Below, one piece after another: positions 36,701-48,179 of a DNA stretch of 64,000 bases. Origin of the DNA: Sclerodactyla briareus (lineage: Eukaryota > Echinodermata > Holothuroidea > Dendrochirotida > Sclerodactylidae). The DNA is taken from NCBI GenBank assembly GCA_026419785.1, contig JAODTK010001221.1, positions 62,001-126,000 on the forward strand, read 5' to 3'. A program made the position numbers and the translations under genes. The notes under the pieces are model-generated. The model made no database searches, was not told the origin of the DNA, and saw only the letters and a list, made by a program, of their open reading frames with translations. How positions within the stretch are numbered: the stretch's first letter is position 1; each line of letters opens with the position of its first letter.

Positions 36701-38176
36701 CAAAACAGTTCTGGGAAAATATATATTCCACCATTAGACCATGAACTGGTATAAAGAAACACTCTAATGGGCCAGTTCACAGTAGCATTAGTTTAATACC
36801 CCAATTTCACACATTAAAAGTGAAGGCAGGTTGTACAATTTTCACACTTAAAATGTTTATCTTTGAAAGGCAAGTTGTTGTCCAATTTTCACACATACAA
36901 GTTTGAAGACAGTGTTGTCGAACATCAATCACCCCTTCTTCACCCCCCCCACTCTCGCCCGCCAACAAGTCCTCCACCACTGGGCTCTTCTCTCCCCTGG
37001 CCTCTCTCTTCTTTTTTCTCCCCAACCCCCTCACTCCTCCCCTCAGAATTGAACCTCAGTTGAAAATTCCTTTGGTGCAGCCTTGGCTCCTGTGCACTTA
37101 GGCCCTGAACATTGCCAGAACCGTCCTGTTAGGCATGTAGGTGGTAAATTTTCTAACAGTCTTCAGCCAATCTAGCACCCTTTAACGGTGGCTGGATTGA
37201 GATGTACAAGTGGGTAACCTTCAACACTGGGGCTGACCTGTTTAACACAATGTGCGTAGCCCTGGCTCTGTTGGACAGCGGTGGTAACATGGTAGGCAGT
37301 CAGTACGGTGGAGTAGCGGAAGCCGCTCCAGGTTGAATGGAAGAGAGGGTGACCCTATGAGTGACAATCGCCCCTGATTAATTAACAATAACAGTCAAGG
37401 TCCCCATCTAGTTATTATTAGGTTATGGCCAGCTCCTGAGCACCTGGGCACACTTTACGGCACAAGTCACGGAACGTCCAGGGGTGCATTTTGGGTACCT
37501 CACTCACTCAACCTCTTGGGTTTTCAGACCTAATTAATGATAGCATGGTAATCTACTGTAGTAATAATCATAGCATTCTTTCAATTGTCTTTTGGAGCTT
37601 GTAATTAAATAATTCATTCAATTCATTAATTCGATCTTTACTTCATAGTAACATATGAAACAGTACATTACATAAATAAATTTGTACAATAGCAAGAAGT
37701 GAGAGAAGTGAACTGAAAAAAAACACTGGTAAGCTTGTGAAAGGCCACTCTCTGTCTCGGAGTAAGGAAATACATGGTATAAACTATACAAAAACCTGAT
37801 CATCCCAATAAAAACCCTCCCCCTTCCCAATACAGGAAACCTAATAAATGATCATGTCAGTACATCAACTCTGCAAGTACACAACATGTTTACACCTATT
37901 CAAGTTAACCATTACAAAAATGAGCATTAGATAGTGAACATATCCAAGTCTGGAAATTCACTCATGCTCACTTTGAAAGCATATACCATTTTACTTCAAT
38001 TTCAAAATGGGAAATATTGATTAATATCTCCGAATCCGCATTTAATACCCAAATTTTCAAAGCATTGGCAAACAGTTTGTATTTAGGTTGTATTTCATCC
38101 CTGGAGATCCTCAGTCCATTCTGAACACCTCCTTGTACCAAGTTTTTATCCTATGAAGGCACATTTGAAGGATCAA
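33760..38176. other. Unassigned stretch with long G and pyrimidine tracts
   Basis: A G18 tract lies at 35258-35275, the longest homopolymer I noted. 36938-37046 is strongly pyrimidine-rich and ends CCTCCCCTCAG, resembling a splice acceptor, but no convincing exon follows. No gene is recognised. Confidence 0.4.
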
Positions 38177-38314
38177 TCTACTACGCATTCTCAACTTATC
38201 CATATCATTGCAACATGTACCCATTAACCACCATCTAGCAACCCTGGCCAATTTGAAGAGCTCCTCCGGCCACACCATCCTCCTTCCAAATTTGCCAGTC
38301 TTTGCGACTGACAC
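38177..38314 (-). repeat. Dispersed repeat R6, copy 2
   Basis: Partner of 22301-22432 in the same orientation. The minus-strand frame stays open for 67 codons from 38314 to 38111, beyond the aligned segment, and is rich in Arg, Met and Leu. Family unknown. Confidence 0.6.
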
Positions 38315-39760
38315 ATTGTAGGCTGGATTTCCTCCTTTCCCAAACTCCTTTCAAAAACATTAAAATTCTATAGGAATATTAATCCAGGGCTAAATGTGCA
38401 AGTCCTTCGACTGAAATTCAGAAGGGGGATGGTGTGGCCAGATGGAGCCTTCAAATTTGCCAGGCAATGTTGCAATAAGTATTCATAGCTCGCAGATTCA
38501 CAACACGGTGCCGGTTTATGGATTTGCTGCCTTCAAATTGCTGTCATGGATCAATATCTAAAGAACACAATGACCCAGATACCTATAAATGAACTACCCC
38601 GGTAAGCCAGAGGTCCAATCGGGGATTACACGCCACCACACTGAAGTGCGATTCTACTGGGATACCAAAAAGGTCATGATTTCTCTCTGCCAAAAAAGAA
38701 TGTTGAAATATTGTGTCAATCGAACACTTTTCCGGAATTACAGCAAATCATAACGCCTACCAAAAAATCATCTTACTGATATGTTCTAACGTAATAGTGA
38801 ACTCCAAGCCAATTATTAATTAAATTGAAATATTTCTTGTATCTTTCATCCAATTTTAGGCTATCAGATTTTTTTAACATGTGCGTCGGTCATACTGTAC
38901 CCAAGCCTGCAGTGCACTGCAGTAATTATGTGCCGTTTAGCTATCATTCTATAGAAAAATTGAACTTTTCAGTATTTTATCGAGTTGTTATAGGTGCCCT
39001 GGAGATTCTATAAAAACTTTAGGGATTTCCCCAAAATTATGGTCACATCTCAAAAATATCATTTGAATATCTCTTTCGTTGCTCAAGTACACTAAATAAC
39101 AACTTTACGCTGTCAGCTATCGAAAAACTGGGTACCCAGTTTTTGTTGAGGAAGCGCTCCATGAAGCCTTTATTATGTCCTCTCTTTCCAGATGAAGGTA
39201 CCGTACGTAGTAATACTGGTAGAGGAAAGACATTGAAAACTACAATTGAAAAAAAAAAAACTGTTGAAATGATGGTGTTAGGTAAAGGTTAGTGGATACT
39301 CTGTGGACGAAACAAAACACATTGGCGTACAGGCTGCCAATTTTTTGAGAAGTCCCGACTGATCACCATTCGCAAATAGAAACGATTGAGTGCTGTAATT
39401 TCGAATTGGAAGTCCTTCTTGTAGAGTGCTACCGAAACCAGCATTAATTTTCAATGTTATTGATGCTCATTTTCTTAATATTTTTTAATAACGGCTGGAG
39501 GGACGGTTTGGGGAAACCATCCAAAAGAATTTTGTTTCCACTGTAGTTATCATTCCTCCCAGGAAATAATTAGACTGGGTTCTCCCTAAGGACAGATTTC
39601 ATTTTGTATTCAGGATTATTCATAAGAGTAGTTTATCCTCAAAAAGAAAAGGAATGAAATATTGAACTGGCTCTCTATAACTCAGGTTATAATTCTGTAG
39701 AGTTCCTGATCATTTCCTGTGGTTCCCCAAGACTTACCCCTGGTTCCTACTCTCTAGAAC
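38315..39760. other. Unassigned stretch
   Basis: Nothing is recognised beyond the weak repeat pair with 29066-29230. Confidence 0.4.
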
Positions 39761-40013
39761 CAGTGGTTTCCGACCTTTTTCTACCCATTCCCACTTGGCC
39801 TTTCGCGTGAAGCCGTTCACCTGATGAAATACCTTATAATGGAGGTTGAATAGGGGGGAGATGAGGGGGGAGGGGAAAGGGTTTTTAAAACTTGTATTGA
39901 TTGTGTTTGTAAACAACTCGAAAAACCGGCAAAAATTTACCTTGTATTACAGGCCTCCCCTGAAACCTTGAAATTTTCCCCGGGGGAAAATTCCCACTGG
40001 TTGGGAACTACTG
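39761..40013. mobile_element. 253 bp hAT-type MITE
   Basis: It begins CAGTGGTTTCCGACC, and the reverse complement of its end begins CAGTAGTTCCCAACC, a typical hAT terminal pair. The flanks are CTCTAGAAC (39752-39760) and CTCTAGAC (40014-40021), an 8 bp target-site duplication differing by one inserted A. The right subterminal region has a perfect palindrome (AATTTTCCCC-G-GGGGAAAATT, 39972-39992). There is no transposase frame. Confidence 0.88.
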
Positions 40014-40021
40014 CTCTAGAC

Positions 40022-43000
40022 TACCCAGTGTTCCTAAGACATAACCCCCTGGTCCCCCAAAAACCTATGAAAAGGCTGGATTTGATGCTTCTTTAACGTG
40101 ACCTGGTGGTGATGGGTCATAGTAAAGAGTGCTTGAAGCACTGAGGCAACAATAAAGGCTTCCGGCTACTATATGATTTGTTTTGGAGGGTTCTCTATAG
40201 TTAGTGGTATGTTACTAGGCAGGCATTGTGACAGGCATGTGCATTGAAGGTCAGTGATGCATAAACTCAATGCTGAGGTGGCTAGGCTGGACTGTCTATG
40301 GCTGTTGGGTAAAGAAGTACTATATACTACACCCACGTCCCGCTCCATGTTGTTGAGCCACTCAGAAGGATTCGGAATAGGTGGTTTTAAAAGCCAGTGT
40401 GCACAGAGACTGCACATTAGTGTGATAAATTGAAACTACAATTGATTGCCCTATGCTGTGCGGGGCTGATGAACCAATTGACATATCTAGGAATGTATAG
40501 GGTGGTATTACTGCAACCAATTTTGACTTGGAATTGCTTCCGATATGCAGTTGGATAAACACATGCCTAACAAACAGGATAGATTGTTACGTCTTCAATG
40601 GTTGTAGTGGAACTAATCAGGGGAATGAGATAAATGTTACTTAGTTCTTCTGTGTAAAGTACAGTTGACCTTCTATATTCACAATGGTTGGAATTCAATT
40701 TCTTGTTGGGTTGTGGCATCACATCACAGGGGAGTCAAATTTAATTGTTTTGGATAATTGCCCATAAATTGGCCCTCATTGTTTTTCTAGTCCTGGTTTC
40801 TCCAGATTATACTTGAATATTTGTCAGGTAGGTACAGAACATTCGGTGAATTTGTTTATCGACTGCTGTCTGTGTGCACACGCCGCGATCTGCATGATTG
40901 TCCGCCTGTTGTAGAATACAATGATCAAGAAGGACTGTATTGTACCACTTGGAAGGCTCTCAGAGCAACAATTGGATCACTGATTAGTATCAGGGTTGCT
41001 GTTTGGCGGAGTCAATGCCAAAAAGAAGAATTTTGGCGTTTTTTTCCATTTGGAATTTTCCCTGGAATTTTTTTTAATTTGCGTTTTTTTTTTTCATTGG
41101 TGTCAAATTTTGACGTTTTCAGCGGTGTGTGACCAATGAAAACCTGGCAAACCTGCCCAGTATTCAGGTTTTCCAACTTGGATCGTGCTAGGGAACACAC
41201 ACATGCGGTTTGTGTGTGTGATACATGTGCTTTCTAACTAAAAAAAATGGCGCGGACTTCATCTAAGGGTTTGGGTCTGAGTTGATGACACTTCTGAGGG
41301 CCTAAAAATTGGAAATTAAAAAAAGAAATTTTACCAGAAATATTAGTAATTTTTCAACATTTGCCTCAGAGGAGACAAGAAATGGTTGATTATGCATGTA
41401 CCATGAATAATTCCTATTTGGCAGGGCATTCATTCCTTAGTGGTATTCAAATGAATATAGTATAATAGTGTACTGGCTAGTGTAATGCTTGGTAAGTAGT
41501 GAAGAGCCTCTGACAAGGGGTCAACTATAGTTCATGTTAATGGTGATTGGCTTTACTTCAGATTTGAACCATGACATCCTTCAAAGCTCCTAATTAATCA
41601 TCAAGCACGTAATGTACAATAGATAGAACAGTGCTGTTTTCCAAATTGAAGGGATCCTTTTTGACCACTCCAAAGCCAGAACCAAAATATAGTTCTTTTG
41701 TCTCCTTCGAGTCTGTAAACCATGACCAACCTGGAAATTACTTCAATATTTGCAAGATGCGGGAAGAAGGTGGGGGAGGGAAAATGCAAATATCAGGAGG
41801 AAGCTTTTTTCACAGTTTTTTTTCACATTGCAACTCAAGTGTTGGCACTGTATCGTGGTAGTTCATGTGGATTCCTTTTTCATCTCTGGATTTAATTTTG
41901 TTTTCTGTTTAACTGTTGGGAAGTGGGATCCTGTTAAATTCAGAATAAGTAAGCACAGAAAAAAAAACAATGCTTTTGGGGAATAACACACTTGTCATAA
42001 AATTGGTAGTATATAACTATAATTTTTCGAGGTTGTCATTGAAAACTTGGACTATATTTGAACATATTGTTCATCACATTGAACCATGGGATATTTTGCT
42101 ATGAGGCACTGGTGCAATGTATAAATAATATAATTCGGCCACTCCTGCAGATTTGGCCATATGCCCAGACTTGACCTCTGACATATTTATATGCGTAGAA
42201 AAAAATGTGTTCAGAGTCTCTAATCAATACCTGCTGCGTCCCCAAATGTGTTCTTAGTGCCAGACTTCAGTCACATACAAGAATGAATCATTATTTCCAT
42301 TTCCTCCCCCCTGAAAATGACTTAATATGCATAGGTTTAAGCAATATTGAATATGTTGCATTATAGAATAAACACATCCTGTGTGTGCCCAGTAGGCATG
42401 GGGGATTATGAATGGAATTAGGTTACTGGTGCAAAACACTCTTCAACCAGGTCAAAATTAACATGGCACATATATACATTTCCTGATGTCATTTTGGTCA
42501 AACAATATTAATCCAGTGGATTTCTGGCTGGGCTGCTGTTGACCGCCAAATTGGTCAAATAATAGGCCAGTGGCATTGTGTAATAAAGCGGTTAATAATC
42601 TGTGTGTGAGGGAGTATATCTGTTTTGTACAAACTTGCATGAGGCCCCGCCCCCAATAGCCCTGAGAATATTTCATTGGTTCAACTTTTCACAAATTTCA
42701 ATTTTTTTAGAAGGATTTGCAGATGACTCACCTTTGTTTCACTTCATTCTAATTGTCAGTCACTAATGTGAGGCTAATTGGGGCGTTTCATCGTAATTTC
42801 CCATCAACTGAGTGATGTGTGTTGCGAGGTGTGCCTTGACAGTTGTCAAAGTGACTGTTATGAGTCAATTTACACATGAATAGTGTGACACACCATGTTT
42901 TGAGGGAGTGGTGAGTTGGACATAGCCTGTGTGCCATGCTGAGGGCTCAACCACTTGTTGAACGTTGATGGGGGAGGGGTGGCAATGAAAGTTACGAGAG

Positions 43001-43904
43001 GGGGCTTTAGAGCAGTAAAGAGCGAACATTCCCATGAGAAAAGTGAAATGAGGCATGAACACGTCCAGATCTCCACCGTCCCTGCTCCCCAACAACCCAT
43101 CCCATAGTTCCGCCCATTGTCTATACCATGGTTTTTTTTGCTTAATACCGAGTCATTCCTCACCACTCACACTTGTGTGTCCATATGACTTCATAATTGA
43201 ATTTTAATAGTGATTCGAAACATGTGACTGGCAGTTTGTGTTAACATTGTCTGGAGACCATTGATTTCTATGTTCCTGAAGGCCCTTGTAGGCCAGACAC
43301 CTCAATCTGTGATAGGATCCCCTGATCAATTGGGTGGGGGTCGTAAAACCTTTTGTAGGTATGCTTTATAGAACATTACTTTATGATAGGGTGACATCAG
43401 GGTGGCATGTTGCGAGAGATGAATGTCTAATTCCCACCCCCCTAACACATATTTGATGAATCATCCTTTTCGATCATTCCCCACTTCGGGTATATTATGG
43501 TTTTACCTTCACTGCTGCTGGCACTACGTGCGCCATCAGAAAATTTTTTTTGTGTTTCCGTAATTGCGTAATAACTTTACAACCCGTTTCACTGATTGTT
43601 TTGAAACTTACACAAAGGAATGTTGAAGGGTTTTGAAAATGGGCTGAGCCTGACGCCATATCGTGTGACCGCTCTCTCAATTTTCAATGTTTTATCGCAG
43701 ATGTAAGCATTTCAGAACAAGATGATCATTTCGAGACAAACTCTGCGTAGAGCAACATGGAAGTTGAAAGTGCCAGTATGTGTGTATAAGGTATCAATGC
43801 AAGGAGTGCAGTTGCCTTCCAGCACGGGTCAGGCGGCTGATGCTGTAAGTCGGTTGACTGCTTGCACTAGGCGTAGCAAAAGTTACAAAAAAATGATGTA
43901 TTGT
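40022..43904. other. Unassigned stretch
   Basis: No gene is recognised. A 103-codon plus-strand frame at 40821-41132 has no identifiable motif and runs into a T-rich tract at its 3' end. Confidence 0.35.
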
Positions 43905-43975
43905 TCATCTCTCCAGACTACACGGCAATGTCAATCCAGTATGGGAGCATCATCACTGGATTGTCGGGGCTCGGG
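43905..43975 (+). repeat. Dispersed repeat R5, copy 2
   Basis: Matches the reverse complement of 20292-20362. Confidence 0.55.
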
Positions 43976-45604
43976 ATTACAACTTGTGTGTCAACCCGCA
44001 GGCGATGGCCAGTTTTCACATCAACCTCCCCCCCCCCCCCTTCTACTATTGGGACAGATTGCTGCTATTGGAGTTTGGACAGAAGTTTACTGCTTAGGAT
44101 TGTCCCCCCCTCCTCCCCCACTTCCCTAACACAATTAAAAAAAAAAAAATGTGTGGTTGCATGTAGACATTAATATCGATATTCGTCGGCTATGAAAAAA
44201 TGAAACATCCTATTAAACACTGTGCCTAACTGCTATAATCTGTATGTGTTAGCGCAGTTTGCACCGCAACCCTAGAGCATTTCAAGGTAATCCCAAGAGG
44301 GGGCAAGTTGGAAAGGTGACACAACCCCTACCTCATAACACCCAGTTCTCGCAAAGTATTAAAACCTTGTCCACCACACCAATTCAAACCCCATTCCCCC
44401 CCGCCAGCAGAGCAGCCCTGCATTCAGCCAGTGCCGCCTCCCGCAGGCGCTATTGATATCAGTAAGTATAGTTCATAATACCTGCTGTCATGGCTTATAT
44501 GGACTTGAGTTTTGTTGTCATGTGTTTGTGTTAAATACATGTTTTGTACCATATCTCTCTCTTCCCTCTTTCCTCCCCCCCCCTCTTCCCTCCCCCCCTC
44601 CCCCCTCCTTACCCCATTGCCTCGACCCACATCCTTCACAAATAACCATTCTCCTTGTCAACCTCTCCCTCAAACCAACCTGTCCTTCACTTGAGCGATT
44701 CACTTATATAAAGCCCCAACATGTGAGGAGGAAATCTGTCAACAAGTCTCCCCAGCAATTGTTTCCTGTGTGGGATCGTTAGAGACCTTCACATGTTAGC
44801 TCTTTGAATTTATGCCACACAGTGTTGTGACCATAACGCTACCGAAACTGTTCGTGACTTGACTATCTGCGCAAAGGTCGCTTAGGATCATCTGTTACGG
44901 TAGTTCCTACGTCGCCCCCCCCTATTCTTCTTTCGCAAGATCGCTCGTCAGGTACTGAACATTAATGCCCCGCCCAGTTATCAGTACCATTGGTCAGTGG
45001 TAGTACTGCGCACCATTCCCCAGATCATCCAGTCTGTTTTGTAGAGGTAGAAGCCCCTTAGCTGATTCAAATGAATGGCTGAAATTGACCCCCTAGAAAC
45101 ACCCTAAATTCACGAACACCACATTATTACCGTTAGTTACGGTTACCCGGAACTTTGTTGGTCAAAAAGAGGGTAGTTTAGAAAGAAATGAACAAAACTA
45201 ATGAGGGACCCAGATGTTGTTTTACTGTGGAAACTATCAGAAATGTACACCTTTTATAGCTTTGTCAGGGCTTTTCCTGATGATCTGGGGGGGGGGGAGG
45301 ATGGTGGGGGCTAATTTTCTTTTCAAAAGCTTATGGTGACACTCTGTTTAGATGGTCACATTCATAGTAAGCCCACTCCCCAGCTATATTACTCATATAA
45401 TGGTGTCTGTTGATCACTATTTACTTCCTTCTTTCAGGACCACAATCTTGTGTGAGTGGAGTGCATGGTTGACAGCATGATATGATTTAGTGACATATAT
45501 ACATTGGCACAATAGGATATATCTCACTAAAACTACTTTCTTCAGTCATATCATTCCTCGCAAATACCCCATGGAGTTTTTTTCCTCTCTCTTCGCTCCT
45601 GCAG
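43976..45604. other. Stretch upstream of the zinc-finger exon, probably intronic
   Basis: A donor-like GTAAGTATA lies at 44462, a polypyrimidine tract at 44550-44621, and an acceptor CTTCCTTCTTTCAG ends at 45437, followed after 14 bases by GTGAGTGG. The last pair could bound a microexon, but nothing confirms it. The acceptor of the zinc-finger exon is the pyrimidine-rich run 45577-45604, ending CTCCTGCAG. Confidence 0.35.
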
Positions 45605-47787
45605 TAACAGATGTTCGCCATGGTTTGATGACTACTGCTGGATTTGAATGGCTGACGAGGAAACTGTACGATTATCCAGTACGCCAAGTTCCCGATCCAG
45701 CCTATCAAGTGGTGGCCCGCAGAGACGTCGTGCAGCCGCTACCGCCGACTATTGACCTCACAAACAGGCCGCTCACCCCCAACGGCCAGCAGAGGAAGTT
45801 GTCATCATCATCATCATCCATTTCCAGTGGATCTGGCTTCCAGTGCAAACTCTGTAGCCTGGTGGCTTCTTCCCAGAGTGCATTGGATGAACATATGAAT
45901 ATTCATACTGGGAGCCGCCCCTACCAATGCCTGGAGTGCGGTTTCAGTTGTTCTCTTCAGGGCACCTTGACACAGCACCGTCGCAGTCCACAGAGTAGAG
46001 ATAGCAGCTCTCTGCTCATAGCGCTCGCCGTCGATGTGAAGAGATGCTAATCACCAAGGGATCAGCCCCTTCACTATACCCAGAGGTCCCGCGGACACTA
46101 GCTATCTCTAGCGCAGCGCCCCGATGCTCCACTCTGAGGAACTCATCCCGGTTCCCGCAGTGCCTGGGCCCGTTGGGGTTTTCCCTGATCAGAGCCGGTT
46201 ATTCCAGTGCAGCGCTGCACGCACATTTCTCCAACAAAGACTCACCTAAATGAGCACATGAATATTCATTCAGGCACGAAAAGCCTTACAAGTGCCTGGT
46301 GTGTGGCTTTAGCAGTGCCTTTCGCAGTAGCCTCATGCGTCACCTCATTGTGCCACGGGTACATCCAAGCAGTTCAAGTGTGATCAGTGCCACTATCAGA
46401 CCCCCTACAAGTGTAACCTGCAGGCACATCGTCGAAAGCGCCACAACTCTGTTGAGAACTCGGAAGTTCCGGAGACTAGTACCAACACTACCCAGCTGCC
46501 TGTCGAGGTCGCCAAAGTCCACACCCCTAACTCCAACCATTCGGATGACAGTCCGAGCGGGATGGGTGTTTACCCCTCCTCGGACATGTCCTCAGTTGGC
46601 TTCCCTTACAGCCAAGCTAACCAGGGCGCTGTGATGGGGGGGATCAGTGACCGTGACAGTCTCCCCAATGGTCCAATGAGGAGCAGCAGGGTCAGGAAGC
46701 TCAGGAAAACGTCTACCTCAGGGACAGTTGATGCCAACATAGCTGTAAAGAAAACGGCTACTCCTCTGCACCGGAGGGGCCATTACTGGTGTCTGCTGAC
46801 GAAACCTCATCACCAGCGACCAAACATGGCAGTAACGGAGGCAGCCCTGTTTGTGGGTCGGGTCCCGTCAGGAACATGGTGGCTACGTTGCTGAACATCA
46901 CTCTCAGGCTTCCTTCTCCCCACCAACATCAACGGAGAATGGCGATGGGGTCGCCCCTGACTCTGCAGGATCGGCGATGCTTGCGATGGGCGAACCAACT
47001 CCTACCTCTGCCTCGCCGATCGCCTCTCTCGCCAGATGGCAACCAGTCACTCGCCCCTGACTACAGAGAGCATTCCGGCCACCACCATGTGGCCTTCCAG
47101 TGCCGGGTTCCCAATCTTCATCAAGAAAAAGAAGGAGGGTGCCAAGAAGCGGAAACGCCCACCCCTTCCGAAGCGTGACCTGATGATGTCTCCCGAGCAG
47201 GAGATGTGGGTTGACACCCGCTCTGACAGTGGACGGATGATCGGGGACAGTCATCGACCATACTTCATCAATCTCCCTGGCGGCCCTACCAGCTGAAACC
47301 AGAAGAAGATCACGTCGCATATCCAGACCAGAATGGGGTTGACCTCTCAGCAAGCATCCCGAGAGACGATGATCGGGCAGGGACTCGTGCTGAACAACCA
47401 CAATTCGCCATCCGGGTGGCCCGTCACACAAGCCGCCACAAGCACTCGGAAGAGCCCCCGAAGACAAAGAACGCGGATTCCGTATCATTGTACCCCACCA
47501 AGCTGGGGTGCAGATGGGGGGTAAGGTCACCATCAGGTTTCTACGGGTACCCAGACAGATCAGTCTCTTCCTACCAAGGCTGATGGTAAGTTGGGTGATA
47601 GCATACCTCCTCAGGCTTCGAAGTGTCCCATTGTGAGACATACTTCACAGACCAGGTGATGTTCACTCTGCACATAGTTGCCATTGCTGGCCGAATCCCT
47701 CCGTTCCAATGTGGCATTTGCGGGTACATGTGCGGCGACAAGATTGAGTTCACTTGCCACATCACTCGTAGCAAGCATTTGAGGTAG
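45605..47787 (+). CDS. Ikaros/hunchback/TRPS1-type C2H2 zinc-finger transcription factor, terminal exon with frame breaks
   Basis: Seven C2H2 fingers are visible. Fingers 1-2 are at 45844-45991, fingers 3-5 at 46208-46444 and the C-terminal pair at 47624-47778. Fingers 1 and 3 are C-x2-C-x12-H-x3-H, and finger 5 closes with H-x4-H as in the last DNA-binding finger of Ikaros proteins. A lysine/arginine-rich segment (about 47122-47160, KKRKR) is a likely nuclear-localisation signal. The C-terminal pair (CETYF.DQVMFTLH, then PFQCGICG and CHITRSKH) matches the dimerisation fingers of IKZF proteins, hunchback and TRPS1. A serine run precedes finger 1. The exon starts after a strong acceptor, and the stop is TAG at 47785. 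About ten single- or two-base shifts break the frame, yet no finger Cys or His is lost. By family it should act as a nuclear DNA-binding regulator; the closest subfamily (Pegasus/IKZF5 by the finger spacers) is a guess. No GATA finger is seen here. Upstream exons are not found. Confidence 0.85.
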
Positions 47788-47947
47788 TCGGTTCTCAGGT
47801 GACCAGGGGAGGGGGCAAACCTCATTAGGGTTTGCCAGGTTTCCTCTGAACAAATTCAGGGCTAAATAGTAGAACTTATATTGAAGAAAGAAAAACATGA
47901 GATAATTTCGAAAAAAAATTATTTTGTAGCATATGTAATTCTGCAGG

Positions 47948-47953
47948 AATAAA
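47948..47953 (+). promoter_or_regulatory. Poly(A) signal of the zinc-finger gene
   Basis: AATAAA lies 160 bases after the stop codon, followed by a T/G-rich stretch, which fits a short 3' UTR. Confidence 0.6.
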
Positions 47954-48131
47954 GAATACCTGTCTTTGTAAGTACAGTCTAAATCTAAGATAGTTGTTGG
48001 CATATTTAATGTTTCAATCTACGTTCTGTTCTTTCTTCATTTTTCTATCAGAGCGAAAGTTCCTGACTGTGCTAACATATTAGTTTCCTCAGGATGGCAG
48101 GTTCACAACTTTTTGTTTAGCCGTTACTTTC

Positions 48132-48142
48132 AATATATATAT

Positions 48143-48176
<34 letters not shown>
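48132..48176. repeat. (TA)n microsatellite
   Basis: About 45 bases of alternating AT with one interruption. Confidence 0.95.

Positions 48177-48179
<3 letters not shown>

Noticed and set aside
45490-45604. ATG at 45490 as the start of the zinc-finger protein
   Set aside because: 45577-45604 is a classic pyrimidine-rich splice acceptor ending CTGCAG, and the residues before it have no family resemblance. The frame is more likely entered by splicing.
46904-47641. 245-codon open frame on the minus strand, the longest in the window
   Set aside because: It lies antisense to the zinc-finger exon, whose plus-strand reading has family motifs on both sides. The antisense frame has no recognisable domain.
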